Shown one piece after another: positions 17,581 through 26,307 of a DNA stretch of 64,000 nucleotides. Source of the stretch: Paenibacillus dendritiformis (GTDB lineage Bacteria; Bacillota; Bacilli; Paenibacillales; Paenibacillaceae); assembly GCF_945605565.1 (NCBI RefSeq), contig NZ_OX216966.1, forward strand, positions 1,229,001 to 1,293,000, read 5' to 3'. Numbering within the stretch: position 1 is the stretch's first letter; every line of letters starts with the position of its first letter. The translations under genes were made by a program, and so were the position numbers. The notes under the pieces were generated by a model. That model saw only the letters and a program-made list of their open reading frames with translations. It was not told the origin of the DNA and did no database searches.

Positions 17581-17641
17581 GAGAATGCCTGTCACGAGGG
17601 ATGATCCCCGCAAGGATAGGCTCTTCTTGCTCCTTGCCGTC

Positions 17642-17672
17642 AAACTCTAGTTGCTGGACTAGAGTTTTTTTG
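17642..17672 (+). terminator. Riboswitch expression-platform terminator
   Basis: ACTCTAGT (17644-17651) pairs with ACTAGAGT (17658-17665) and is followed by seven T residues. It sits between the purine aptamer and the ade start and is the expected OFF structure of the riboswitch. Confidence 0.85.
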
Positions 17673-17725
17673 TTGTACCCGTATCGCGCAATCATCCTAT
17701 AAAAAGAAAAGGAATGTGAAATCGA

Positions 17726-19498
17726 ATGAATTGGAGCAAGCAACATTGGAGCAAGCGGATTGCCGCAGCCGCCAGAACGGCACCAGCTGACCTTGTCATA
17801 ACGAACGGAAAGATCGTCGATGTCTTCAATCTGGACATTATCGAAGGGAATGTCGCGATTGTGGACGGCATCATTGCAGGCATCGGCGGCAGCTATGAAG
17901 GCGCACGCGTCATCGATGCGGAGGGCCGCTATATCGCCCCGTCCTTCATCGACACGCATGTTCATATTGAATCCGCCATGGTCACGCCTGCTGAATTCGC
18001 TCGCGTCGTGCTCCCTCACGGCGTCACATCCGTCATTGCCGATCCGCACGAGATCGCGAATGTGTCCGGGACGGACGGCATTCAATATATGCTGGACGCT
18101 TCCGAGAATCTGCCGCTGGACGTATACATCATGCTGCCATCCTGCGTTCCGTGCACGCCGTTCGAGCATGCTGGAGCGAAGCTCGATGCGGCCAGCCTGG
18201 ACGCATTCTACGCGCACCCACGGGTATTGGGATTGGCCGAGGTGATGGATTATCCATCCGTGCGCCGCGGCGATGACGGCATGCTGGACAAATTGATGTC
18301 CTCGCATCGGCATGGCGGAATGATTGATGGTCATGGCGCAGGATTGAATGAAGAGGCGATTAATGTATACCGGGCGGTCGGCATTCGCAACGACCATGAA
18401 TGCGTGACGGCTGAGGAAGCCAAGGCGCGGCTCCGGCGGGGCATGTATGTCATGATTCGCGAAGGCTCGGTCGCCAAGGATGTCGAAGCGCTCATCCCGG
18501 CCGTGACCGCCAGCAACGCGCGCCGCTGCGTGTTCTGCACCGATGACAAGCATTTGGACGAGCTGTTGCGGGAGGGCAGCGTCGACCATAATGCGCGTCT
18601 GGCCATACGCTGCGGGCTTGATCCGCTGCAAGCGATCCAGATGGCTTCCCTGAATGCGGCCGAATGCTTCGGATTGCAGACCAAAGGCGCAATCGCCCCC
18701 GGGTATGAGGCCGACTTCTTGCTGCTCGACGATCTGGAGCGCTTGACGATTGCCCAGGTGTACAAAGCCGGCAAGCTGGTGGGCGAGAACGGCCAATATA
18801 CCGGGCCGCAGCCGCAAGCGGCCGCAATCCCGGCTGGACTATTGAAGTCGGTTCATCTGCCAGAGATAACGGAGCAGGATCTGCAAATCCGGCTGCAGGG
18901 AGAGCGCCGCTGCCATATTATCGGCATCAATCCGAACAGCCTCATTACGTCGCATCTCGTGGAGGAGGTAGATGTGGAGGATGACTGCTTCCGCCCTTCC
19001 GTGGCCAAGGATCAATTGAAGATCGCCGTGTTCGAGCGGCATCACCATACCGGTTGCATCGGACTGGGGATCGTCAAAGGGTTCGGCATTCAATGCGGAG
19101 CGATCGCCTCTACCGTGGCGCATGACTCCCACAACCTCGTCGTGGCCGGCAGCAATGATCGGGATATGCTGACCGCCATACAGGCGCTGCGCGATATGGA
19201 GGGCGGATTGGTCGTCGCAAGCGACGGCGTCGTGCTCGCCGCCATCGAGCTTCGAGTAGCAGGCTTAATGTCGACCGGCGATTATGCCGAGGTGCTCCGT
19301 CATATGGAACAGCTCCATCAGGCTCTATCGCGGATTGGCGCTTCCGACGAGTTCAATCCTTTTGTTACGCTGTCCTTCTTATGCTTGCCCGTCATACCCG
19401 AGCTGAAGCTGACGGATATGGGCTTATTCGACTTCGCTGCCTTCAAGCATATTCCGGTAACGGAAGAGAGCCGCACCGCCGATTACGTGTCGCGTTGA
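17726..19498 (+). CDS. ade: Adenine deaminase
   Basis: This 590-residue amidohydrolase converts adenine to hypoxanthine and ammonia in purine salvage. The metal site starts at FIDTHVHIESAM near residue 75, followed by VLPHGVTSVIADPHEIANVSG near residue 95, and DGHGAGLNEEAINVY and CVFCTDDKH further on. The C-terminal domain has ERHHHTGCIGLGIVKGFG and VAHDSHNLVVAGSNDRDM, all typical of Ade. Length matches the family. Expression is controlled by the purine riboswitch just upstream, and hypoxanthine, the product, is itself a ligand of guanine-class aptamers. It is a single-gene transcript. Confidence 0.95.
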   Translation: MNWSKQHWSKRIAAAARTAPADLVITNGKIVDVFNLDIIEGNVAIVDGIIAGIGGSYEGARVIDAEGRYIAPSFIDTHVHIESAMVTPAEFARVVLPHGVTSVIADPHEIANVSGTDGIQYMLDASENLPLDVYIMLPSCVPCTPFEHAGAKLDAASLDAFYAHPRVLGLAEVMDYPSVRRGDDGMLDKLMSSHRHGGMIDGHGAGLNEEAINVYRAVGIRNDHECVTAEEAKARLRRGMYVMIREGSVAKDVEALIPAVTASNARRCVFCTDDKHLDELLREGSVDHNARLAIRCGLDPLQAIQMASLNAAECFGLQTKGAIAPGYEADFLLLDDLERLTIAQVYKAGKLVGENGQYTGPQPQAAAIPAGLLKSVHLPEITEQDLQIRLQGERRCHIIGINPNSLITSHLVEEVDVEDDCFRPSVAKDQLKIAVFERHHHTGCIGLGIVKGFGIQCGAIASTVAHDSHNLVVAGSNDRDMLTAIQALRDMEGGLVVASDGVVLAAIELRVAGLMSTGDYAEVLRHMEQLHQALSRIGASDEFNPFVTLSFLCLPVIPELKLTDMGLFDFAAFKHIPVTEESRTADYVSR

Positions 19499-19851
19499 TG
19501 CTGCTGCATGCAGGCTTGAACCCCCGTTCATCCGATCGTAAGGCATAAGTTCGATAAGCTCGGAAATCACCGCAATAAAAAAGACCGGGGGCAGATCATC
19601 TCCTCCGGTCGTGCTTTGCATTGAAACATCACCAAAAATAGGTTGTCTATGTAACATAAAGCATGCTTAATAGCTTGTCCATCGCTTGCAGCCGCATCCA
19701 TCCTGTGGTACGATATCAGGTGCGGCATAATATTATGATGAACAAATATATTTTTACCCAAATATATAATATCATAACGCACGGGGTGTTGTCAACTGGT
19801 TAAGCAACCCGGTGCCGCAAATTCGTAATCTTTAGTAAAGCGGGTGATCAG
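19499..19851. other. Intergenic region between ade and the HelD-like gene
   Basis: The 350 bp gap holds a 9 bp-arm hairpin, GACCGGGGG (19583-19591) with CCTCCGGTC (19602-19610). It has AAAAAA on its left, so read on the minus strand it would be a terminator, but no minus-strand gene lies next to it. On the plus strand it may still slow ade transcripts. The rest is AT-rich with no clear gene; a promoter for the next gene is likely but not resolved. Confidence 0.5.
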
Positions 19852-22212
19852 ATGGACCCGAATCATCGGGAGTGGCAGTTGGAGGAAGCGCGGGCTGTCG
19901 AGGTAATGGAGAAGATTGAGCAGCGCATCATTCCGCTGCAGGAAGAGATGGGCACGGTCAAGCGCGAAGTCGTGGATCTCCGCCGCGAGTTCTGGGACGA
20001 CGTCAAGGTCAATCTGGATGACGTGAATGAAGCCATCGAGACGCATGCCAGCTTGAAGCAGCAGGCGGAAGTAATGGCCGAGCGCGAGCGCAGGCATCTG
20101 CATGCGGCTCAGCAGCTTGATGTGTGGAAGCGGATGGCGCAATCCCCTTATTTCGCGCGGATTGATTTCCGGGAGGAGGGGGAAGCGGAGGCAGAGCGAG
20201 TGTATATCGGGATCGGCTCGTTCCGGGACAAGGACGACAACTTCCTCGTCTATGATTGGCGGGCGCCCGTGTCCAGCCTGTATTACGACTATTCGCCGGG
20301 CCCGGCCCACTATGAGACGCCGGTCGGCCGCCTGTCGGGGGAGATGGGGCTCAAGCGCCAATTCATCATCACGGAGGGCCGGTTCCGGGGCATGTTCGAT
20401 ACGGGGCTTACGATTGGCGACGAGCTGCTGCGGCAGATTCTCAGCCGGCCGTCCAGCGCCCATCTGAAAAGCATCGTCGCGACGATCCAGCGGGAGCAGA
20501 ACCGCATCATCCGCAATGAGCAGAAGCGGCTCATGGTCGTCACCGGCCCGGCGGGCAGCGGCAAGACGTCGACCGCCCTGCAGCGGATTGCGTATTTGCT
20601 GTACCGGTACCGGGATACGCTGCAGGCCGATGAGATCGTGCTGTTCTCGCCGAATCCGATGTTCAACCGCTATGTTTCGACCGTTCTGCCGGAATTGGGG
20701 GAACGGAACATGCGTCAGACGACGTATCAGGAATATGTGGAATACCGGTTGGCCGATTCCTTCCGGCTGGAGCACCCCGCCGAGCAGATGGAATATGCGC
20801 TGAGCGCCGGGGAACAACCGGAATACGCGGCGCGAATGGAAGGGATACGCTATAAAGCGGGAGCGGCTTTCTTCCGGGTGCTCGGGCGCTATGTGGAGCG
20901 GCTCGGACAGGAAGGCATGCGGTTCCGCGATCTCCGCTTCCAGGATCGGACGCTCATATCGGGGGAAGCGATGCTGCGCCAATTTTATGAGCTGGACGCG
21001 TCCCTGTCGATCCCGAACCGGCTGAGCCAGATAGCGGAATGGCTGCGGGGCGAGCTGGTCGCCGCCGCCCGCCGGGAACGGAAGGCGGACTGGGTGGAGG
21101 AAGAGATCGAGCTGCTCGACAATGAGGATTATGTAAGGGCGTTCCAGGAGCTGCAGCGCCGCCACAGATATACGGAGGAGACGTTCGATGACTTCGATCG
21201 CGAACGTGAATGGCTGGCCCGCCAGATCGTGAATGAGCGCTTCAAGCCGCTTCGCGCGGACATCAAGCGATTCCGCTTCGTCGATATGCCGGCCATCTAC
21301 ACGCAATTATTCGCCAGTCCGGACATCGCGGCCAGCCTGGCTGGAGAAGAAGGGCTGCCTGAGCGCTGGGCCGACATCTGTGCTCTGACGGCCGAACGGA
21401 TGAACCGGGGCGAGATGGCCGTAGAGGATGCGACGCCATACTTGTATTTGAATGAATGTCTGGAAGGCTTCCATACGAATACGTCGATCCGGCATGTTTT
21501 CGTGGACGAAGGCCAGGACTACGGGGTCTTCCAGCTCCATTTCCTCAAGCGCCTGTTCCCTCGTGCCCGGTTCACGGTGCTGGGGGATGAGGATCAGGCG
21601 ATTTACCCGCATGCCGAAGGAGCGGCGGCGGTACCGCTGCCGGCGTTGGCGGAAGTGTTCCCGGCCGAGGAGACGGAGTCGTTCCAACTGACCCGCAGCT
21701 ATCGTTCGACCCGGCCGATTATGGAGCTGGCCCGCCGCATCATTCCAGGCGGCGAGCGGATCGATACGTTCGAGCGCGAAGGTCCGGCGCCGACGCTGAC
21801 AGGAATGCAGGACAGGGAGGAATTGAACGCCCGGGTCGCCGCGCGGATGCGTGAGCTGCTTGCCGCCGGGCACCGCAATGTCGCTCTGCTCTGCACGACG
21901 GCTCAGGAGAGCCGCGAGGCGTACGAGGCGCTTCGGGAACTCATGCCGCTGCGGCTCGTTCATCAGGAGACGGTGACCTTCGAAGCGGGCGCGCTGGTCA
22001 TTCCGTCGTACCTGGCCAAGGGCGTCGAGTTCGATGCCGTCGTGCTGTACAATGCATCTGACGAAGGCTACGGCCGGGAGAGCGAGCGCAAGCTGCTATA
22101 TGTGGCGTGCACGCGGGCGATGCATGAGCTCCATATCTACTATATGGGGCGGCCGAGTCCTTGGCTGGAAGGCGCGCTTGCGGGAGCGGACGAAGGGCAG
22201 GCACAGGCCTGA
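19852..22212 (+). CDS. helD: HelD-like RNA polymerase recycling ATPase (UvrD/Rep superfamily)
   Basis: This 786-residue protein resembles HelD, which binds stalled or terminated RNA polymerase and uses ATP to strip it from nucleic acid. An N-terminal coiled-coil arm of about 90 residues (REWQLEEARAVEVMEKIEQR in outline) is followed by the conserved IGIGSFRDKDDNFLVYDWRAPVSSLYY and then the helicase core: Walker A VTGPAGSGKTSTALQR near residue 232, Walker B HVFVDEGQDYG near residue 550, DEDQAIYPHAEG, and motif VI-like LLYVACTRAMHEL near residue 750. The ATG follows AAAGCGGGTGATC. A strong terminator follows. Confidence 0.9.
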   Translation: MDPNHREWQLEEARAVEVMEKIEQRIIPLQEEMGTVKREVVDLRREFWDDVKVNLDDVNEAIETHASLKQQAEVMAERERRHLHAAQQLDVWKRMAQSPYFARIDFREEGEAEAERVYIGIGSFRDKDDNFLVYDWRAPVSSLYYDYSPGPAHYETPVGRLSGEMGLKRQFIITEGRFRGMFDTGLTIGDELLRQILSRPSSAHLKSIVATIQREQNRIIRNEQKRLMVVTGPAGSGKTSTALQRIAYLLYRYRDTLQADEIVLFSPNPMFNRYVSTVLPELGERNMRQTTYQEYVEYRLADSFRLEHPAEQMEYALSAGEQPEYAARMEGIRYKAGAAFFRVLGRYVERLGQEGMRFRDLRFQDRTLISGEAMLRQFYELDASLSIPNRLSQIAEWLRGELVAAARRERKADWVEEEIELLDNEDYVRAFQELQRRHRYTEETFDDFDREREWLARQIVNERFKPLRADIKRFRFVDMPAIYTQLFASPDIAASLAGEEGLPERWADICALTAERMNRGEMAVEDATPYLYLNECLEGFHTNTSIRHVFVDEGQDYGVFQLHFLKRLFPRARFTVLGDEDQAIYPHAEGAAAVPLPALAEVFPAEETESFQLTRSYRSTRPIMELARRIIPGGERIDTFEREGPAPTLTGMQDREELNARVAARMRELLAAGHRNVALLCTTAQESREAYEALRELMPLRLVHQETVTFEAGALVIPSYLAKGVEFDAVVLYNASDEGYGRESERKLLYVACTRAMHELHIYYMGRPSPWLEGALAGADEGQAQA

Positions 22213-22249
22213 AGCAAGAACCGGAACGGAAGGGCAAGAAGGAAGATAT

Positions 22250-22311
22250 AAGCTGCCTAGCGCTGCATGGGTTCGCCGCAATGGCGTCCATGCGGCAGGG
22301 CAGCTTTTTGG
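22250..22311 (+). terminator. Strong hairpin terminator after helD
   Basis: AGCTGCC...GCTGCATGG (22251-22270) pairs with CCATGCGGC...GGCAGCT (22288-22305) and is followed by TTTTTGG. It lies between the convergent helD and the restriction gene. Confidence 0.85.
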
Positions 22312-22353
22312 TACATAGGGAAGGGAGGAGTGAAGGCTGATGATGGAGGGGCC

Positions 22354-23499
22354 TCACCCCATCAGACGCACCAGCCAGCCGTACCAGGCCAGGATCGACT
22401 GGGCGCGCCTGTGCTGGGTCGACGGGTTCAACTCGATGCCATGCCGATGCATCATATTCATCGCGTCCAATTCGGGAATCGGTTCGCCCCGCGTCAGGCT
22501 GGCGAGCAGAATGTCGCGGATGGCCGGTCTGGCGAACAGCTTGCGCAGAAGCGCCTCATGCCGTTCCTGCACCGTGAGCTGCATCAGGGCGCGGCCTTCC
22601 CCGGTCAGGCGGACGGCCGTTCCTTCGGGCGTGCGGCAGGTCTCCGCCAGCAGCTCCAGCAGATTGATGATGCGCTCGAACGAGTTCGCCTGCGGGAACG
22701 GCACGCCCTCCGGCTCTGCGCCGGCAGGGGTCGCTTCCGCGATGGCGAGCACCCTCTCCTTGGACAGCCCCCCTTCAATGCGGTAGGCGCCTGCGCGCAC
22801 CAAGGCGATGGAATCATAGCGCATCGGATCCCGGAAGCTGTATTCGAATAAATAATAGACGCCATCCGAGTATAAGAAATAGATCGGAATGACCGGCTTC
22901 GTCAGCTGGGGGCGCGAACGCAATGCCCGGTACGGGTAGTACAGCTGGCGCACGCAGAAGTCCTGCGGAATGCTGTTCTTCGCTTCAAGAATTAGAATCT
23001 CGCGGTTCGATTCGAAGCCGGCGTCGATCTCCATCTGCTGGCTTCGTTCCACCTGAAGCGGATGCGGATAGCTCCCCACATGGAAGGAGAAGGCGGGGGA
23101 CCGCATTCGTCCGCTGAAGGTCAGCTCGAGCGGCTCCGCCGGTTCGAGGCCGCGGAAGCGGTGGAGCATGTCGCTCATATGGGCGGTATGCAGCGCATTG
23201 GCTTCGCTCGTGGAGCTGCTGCCGTCGGCCTGTACCGTCTCGAAGGCCGGGAACCTCCAGTAGGCCCGGTGAACCGGAAGCTTCTCGATGTCCTCCAACG
23301 GATGGAAAATCGGGAAGCGGGCAATCGTGTAATGGCCGTTCGACACGGGCAAAATGCCGAGCCCATGGCGGGCGAAGCAGGGAGACAGCTCGCCGGAGGA
23401 ATCGAACTTGCACTGTAGCCGCGCCTGCACGCCGGGCTCCAGCCCGTTAATCTGCTGGCTCGTAATGTCGAAATACCCGTTGGCGTTCACTTGGTGCAA
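22354..23499 (-). CDS. Type II restriction endonuclease, start disrupted
   Basis: The frame encodes a restriction-enzyme-like protein next to an adenine methylase. A PD-(D/E)xK-type site can be read in MEIDAGFESNREILILEAK (Asp, then E-A-K) near residue 170. The N-terminal family pattern (FIWEKLFDRYDILHQ, GYFDITSQQIN, LQCKFDSSGELSP) extends upstream of the only usual start, TTG at 23499, which has no ribosome binding site and would remove the first helix. The frame is open to 23640 without ATG, GTG or TTG. A nearby ATG (23573 or 23564) is in another frame that would join after one extra A in the A6 run at about 23538-23543. The gene may be frameshifted, phase-variable or misread. Recognition site unknown. 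Confidence 0.7.
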   Translation of the reverse strand: MHQVNANGYFDITSQQINGLEPGVQARLQCKFDSSGELSPCFARHGLGILPVSNGHYTIARFPIFHPLEDIEKLPVHRAYWRFPAFETVQADGSSSTSEANALHTAHMSDMLHRFRGLEPAEPLELTFSGRMRSPAFSFHVGSYPHPLQVERSQQMEIDAGFESNREILILEAKNSIPQDFCVRQLYYPYRALRSRPQLTKPVIPIYFLYSDGVYYLFEYSFRDPMRYDSIALVRAGAYRIEGGLSKERVLAIAEATPAGAEPEGVPFPQANSFERIINLLELLAETCRTPEGTAVRLTGEGRALMQLTVQERHEALLRKLFARPAIRDILLASLTRGEPIPELDAMNMMHRHGIELNPSTQHRRAQSILAWYGWLVRLMG

Positions 23500-23620
23500 A
23501 ATATCGTAGCGGTCAAATAGCTTCTCCCAGATGAATCTTTTTTCCGCAGCCGGCTTGCCGCCATCTCCTTCATCCCCCCTGGAGCTTCCTCGTGTTCCCG
23601 GAATCGTCCCCGTTCCGGCC

Positions 23621-24460
23621 TTATTCTTCGAGTTGATAATTCATGACAAGCACCTCGTCCACCGCGCCGCGGGCGGTCGCCTTGGAGTTGATATTGCGGC
23701 GGGCCTGCACGATATGGAGCGGGAAGCCGTCGTACAGCTCGCGAATATAGTCTGTCGCATGGTTCGACAGCATTACATAGACGCCGCGTCCGTCCAGCTC
23801 GCGGAACAGATTGGCCAGCCGCAGCTGCTCGTCCCGCCCGAAGCCGTCCTTCGCATAGGAGGTGAAGGCGGCCGTCTTGGTCAAGACGTCGTACGGCGGA
23901 TCGAAGTACACGAAGTCTCCCGCCTGCGCCGATTCCACGGCACGCTCGAAGTCGCCGACGGTCATGGCGATATCTGCTGATTGGAAATAGGACGCCAAGG
24001 CGCGGATCGTCTCTTCCTGGACGATATCCGGCTGCTTGTAGCGCCCGAAGGGGACATTGTTCTGTCCCTTCGCGTTGACCCGGTACAGGCCGTTATAGCA
24101 TGTCCGGTTCAAATAGACGAGACGGGCGGCCCGGGTAACGGCGTCCAGCCGCGCGTATTCCTCCGGATTCCGGTCCCAGGAGCGGACCTCATAGTAATAG
24201 CTCTCTTCGTTCCGGTGCACCCGCAGCGCGTCGATAAGCGCTTCCGGCTCCCGGCGAATGGTCTCATACAGATTGATCAGCTCGCCATTCACGTCGTTGA
24301 TGCAGGCGCGCGGCGGCATCAGATCGAACAGCAGCGCGGCGCCTCCGATGAACGGCTCATAATAGGCCGCCTGCGACCAGTCGAGGCGCGGCAGACGGCG
24401 GCGGATGTCGGGGAGCAGTTGGCGCTTGCCTCCCGCCCATTTGAGTATCGGTTTCAACAT
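23621..24460 (-). CDS. DNA adenine methyltransferase, D12 class (type II R-M methylase)
   Basis: This 279-residue N6-adenine methylase protects DNA from the neighbouring nuclease. It starts with the SAM-binding KWAGGKRQLLPDI and YYEPFIGGAALLF, and the catalytic motif DPPY lies in GDFVYFDPPYDVL near residue 190. The helical insert NRTCYNGLYRVNAKGQNNVPFGRY is that of the Dam/DpnM/EcoRV group, so GATC or a related site is possible but not proven. The ATG at 24460 begins MLKPILKWAGG. Its last codons overlap the open frame of the restriction gene by about 20 bp, so the two form one operon. Confidence 0.9.
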   Translation of the reverse strand: MLKPILKWAGGKRQLLPDIRRRLPRLDWSQAAYYEPFIGGAALLFDLMPPRACINDVNGELINLYETIRREPEALIDALRVHRNEESYYYEVRSWDRNPEEYARLDAVTRAARLVYLNRTCYNGLYRVNAKGQNNVPFGRYKQPDIVQEETIRALASYFQSADIAMTVGDFERAVESAQAGDFVYFDPPYDVLTKTAAFTSYAKDGFGRDEQLRLANLFRELDGRGVYVMLSNHATDYIRELYDGFPLHIVQARRNINSKATARGAVDEVLVMNYQLEE

Positions 24461-24532
24461 TGCCCTTCACCCCTGTCGGTTATCTGCGTCGTGAGGACTT
24501 GCTCGCCCGCAGGCGGGGCAGTCTCTCCTCAC

Positions 24533-24559
24533 GAAAAAAAAGGCGGCCTGAAGGCCGCA
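24533..24559 (-). terminator. Minus-strand terminator for the SOD fusion gene
   Basis: Read on the minus strand, GCGGCC, a TTCA loop and GGCCGC (24559-24543) run into a T stretch. It separates the SOD fusion gene from the methylase downstream. A further inverted repeat with TCGTGAGGA/TCCTCACGA arms spans about 24490-24534. Confidence 0.85.
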
Positions 24560-24667
24560 CGTAAGTTCGCGTATCCTCTTCTATTGTACCGAACGGGAGG
24601 GAGAAGACGCAATATCGAAAATGCGGCTCCGGCCGCTCGCTCGGGGAATCTGACGATTCTGCGGACA

Positions 24668-26164
24668 TTAGTACGGCTTCCATACCAGAGTCCGCGCCGC
24701 CTGGAACCGTTCGTCGACCGCTGGCCAGTTGACGACATGCCACCAATCCTCGATATATTTGGCCCGCTCGTTCTTGTGCTTCAAATAGTAGGCGTGCTCC
24801 CACACGTCGATCGGAAGGAGCGGGATGACGTCCCACTGCGACAGATTCTGATGCTTCTCCGCCTGCAAAATCTCCAAGCGGCGGCTGCGCGGACTCCAGA
24901 CCAGAATCGTCCAGCCGCCGCCCTCTACCTTCTCCGCAGCCTTGGAGAAATGCATTTTGAACGCCTTGAAACTCCCGAAATCTTGCGTAATCTGGTCCAG
25001 CAGATCCCCGGTCGGCTGGCCGCCGCCCACCGGATTCATCGTATTCCAGAAAATCGTGTGCAAATAGTGGCCGGCTCCGTGGAACGCAAGCTCTCTTTCC
25101 CAGTGCGTCACCAGATCGAAGCGGCCGGTGCGCCGCGCTTCCGCCAATGCGCGCTCGGCCTGGTTCAAGCCGTCGACATAGCTCTGATGGTGCTTGTCGT
25201 GATGGACCCGCATCGTCGTCTCGTCGATATACGGCTCCAGGGCGTCATACGGATACGGCAATGGCGGCAGCGTGTGGCCTCCGATCGGGACGGAGGCCGG
25301 CTCCGCACGCAGATAGTACTCTGGCACCGGCGGCTGATGCTGAGGGTGGCCAGCCGGCCATCCTTCAGGCAGGGTATACGGCAGCTCCCGGTACGGCAGG
25401 CTGCCGAACGGGGCGTCTTCGCGCGAGCTGCGGGCTTCGCCGTGCTCCTGAACCGGTTGTACCGGCTGAATCCCCTGGGCCGCTTGGGCCGCCTGGGCCG
25501 CCTGGGGCGTCTGAGCCGAACCGATGTAAGCCAGAATGCCCGGTGCAGGCGATTGGGGGGCGGTTGCTGTCGGGCTGTGGGAGTCCTCTTCGGATTCACT
25601 GTCATAGGCTGTCAAGGGATATTCCGCTTCTGCCGGTGCTCCGGAGCTGCTGCCGCTGTCGACAGGCGGGGCTTCGTGGATGAACGCCTTCGGCTGCACG
25701 GCGTGCGCCCCCGGTGCGTCCGGCGGAGCGAAGGAAGACAGCGGCTTGTCTTTCAGAGCGTGCACGACGTTCAGGAAATAGACGGATTCGCTGGCGATGT
25801 GATCGAATACGATCGGGGCGAGCGGCACGCTCTGTACGGCACGGCTATACTGCTTCATCGTCTCCAGATGCTTCACGAACTGTTCGGATTGATAGACGGA
25901 TGCCTTGAGCAGCAGCTCGATCTTGTGCATCGTATCGGAAGGGGTGCTTCCCCCTTGCGACAGAATGAACTGGAGCCAGGCCGAGGCCGCTTCCTCGGTC
26001 TTGGTGAAAACAGGCTCCCATTCCCGGAGCACTTGAACATATTCCGGCTCAAGCTGCGGCACGATGGCGAGAATGACCTCGATGTGCTCGCGCTCTTGTT
26101 TTTTCCAAAATACGATCTCTTCCAGCACGCGGACAGGCATAAGTGATCCATATATGTACTCCAA
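24668..26164 (-). CDS. Large superoxide dismutase-domain protein with helical N-terminal domain
   Basis: This 498-residue protein has three parts. Residues 1 to about 165 form a helical domain (VRVLEEIVFWKKQEREHIEVI, MHKIELLLKASVYQSEQFVKH in outline) reminiscent of DUF2935 four-helix proteins. Residues about 165-300 are a Pro/Gln/Ala-rich linker with short AAQ repeats. Residues about 305-498 are an Fe/Mn SOD domain ([44 protein letters not shown]), including the metal ligands. It resembles the long SodF of Bacillus but with a longer linker. The TTG at 26164 is chosen because AAAGGAGGG precedes it at normal spacing; the next ATG is eight codons in. It could be spore-associated, which is a guess. 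Confidence 0.8.
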   Translation of the reverse strand: MEYIYGSLMPVRVLEEIVFWKKQEREHIEVILAIVPQLEPEYVQVLREWEPVFTKTEEAASAWLQFILSQGGSTPSDTMHKIELLLKASVYQSEQFVKHLETMKQYSRAVQSVPLAPIVFDHIASESVYFLNVVHALKDKPLSSFAPPDAPGAHAVQPKAFIHEAPPVDSGSSSGAPAEAEYPLTAYDSESEEDSHSPTATAPQSPAPGILAYIGSAQTPQAAQAAQAAQGIQPVQPVQEHGEARSSREDAPFGSLPYRELPYTLPEGWPAGHPQHQPPVPEYYLRAEPASVPIGGHTLPPLPYPYDALEPYIDETTMRVHHDKHHQSYVDGLNQAERALAEARRTGRFDLVTHWERELAFHGAGHYLHTIFWNTMNPVGGGQPTGDLLDQITQDFGSFKAFKMHFSKAAEKVEGGGWTILVWSPRSRRLEILQAEKHQNLSQWDVIPLLPIDVWEHAYYLKHKNERAKYIEDWWHVVNWPAVDERFQAARTLVWKPY

Positions 26165-26274
26165 CGAGCGTCCCTCCTTTACATGTCAATGAGACTCGCA
26201 TCCATGACCTCTTGTATCTAGCCTATTCCGCCGACGGGTTGGCCTATGCTTCTCCCGCTGCGCCGGCGAAGCGC

Positions 26275-26307
26275 AAAAAACCCGCAAGCCATAAGGCTTA
26301 CGGGTGG
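26275..26307 (-). terminator. Minus-strand terminator overlapping hydrolase stop
   Basis: On the minus strand CCCGTAAGCC pairs with GGCTTGCGGG around TTAT and is followed by TTTTTTG. The TAA stop of the hydrolase gene (26300-26298) lies inside the left arm. Confidence 0.85.

Noticed and set aside
19567..19782. 71-codon minus-strand ORF between ade and helD
   Set aside because: It runs into a hairpin, lacks a ribosome binding site and shows no homology pattern.
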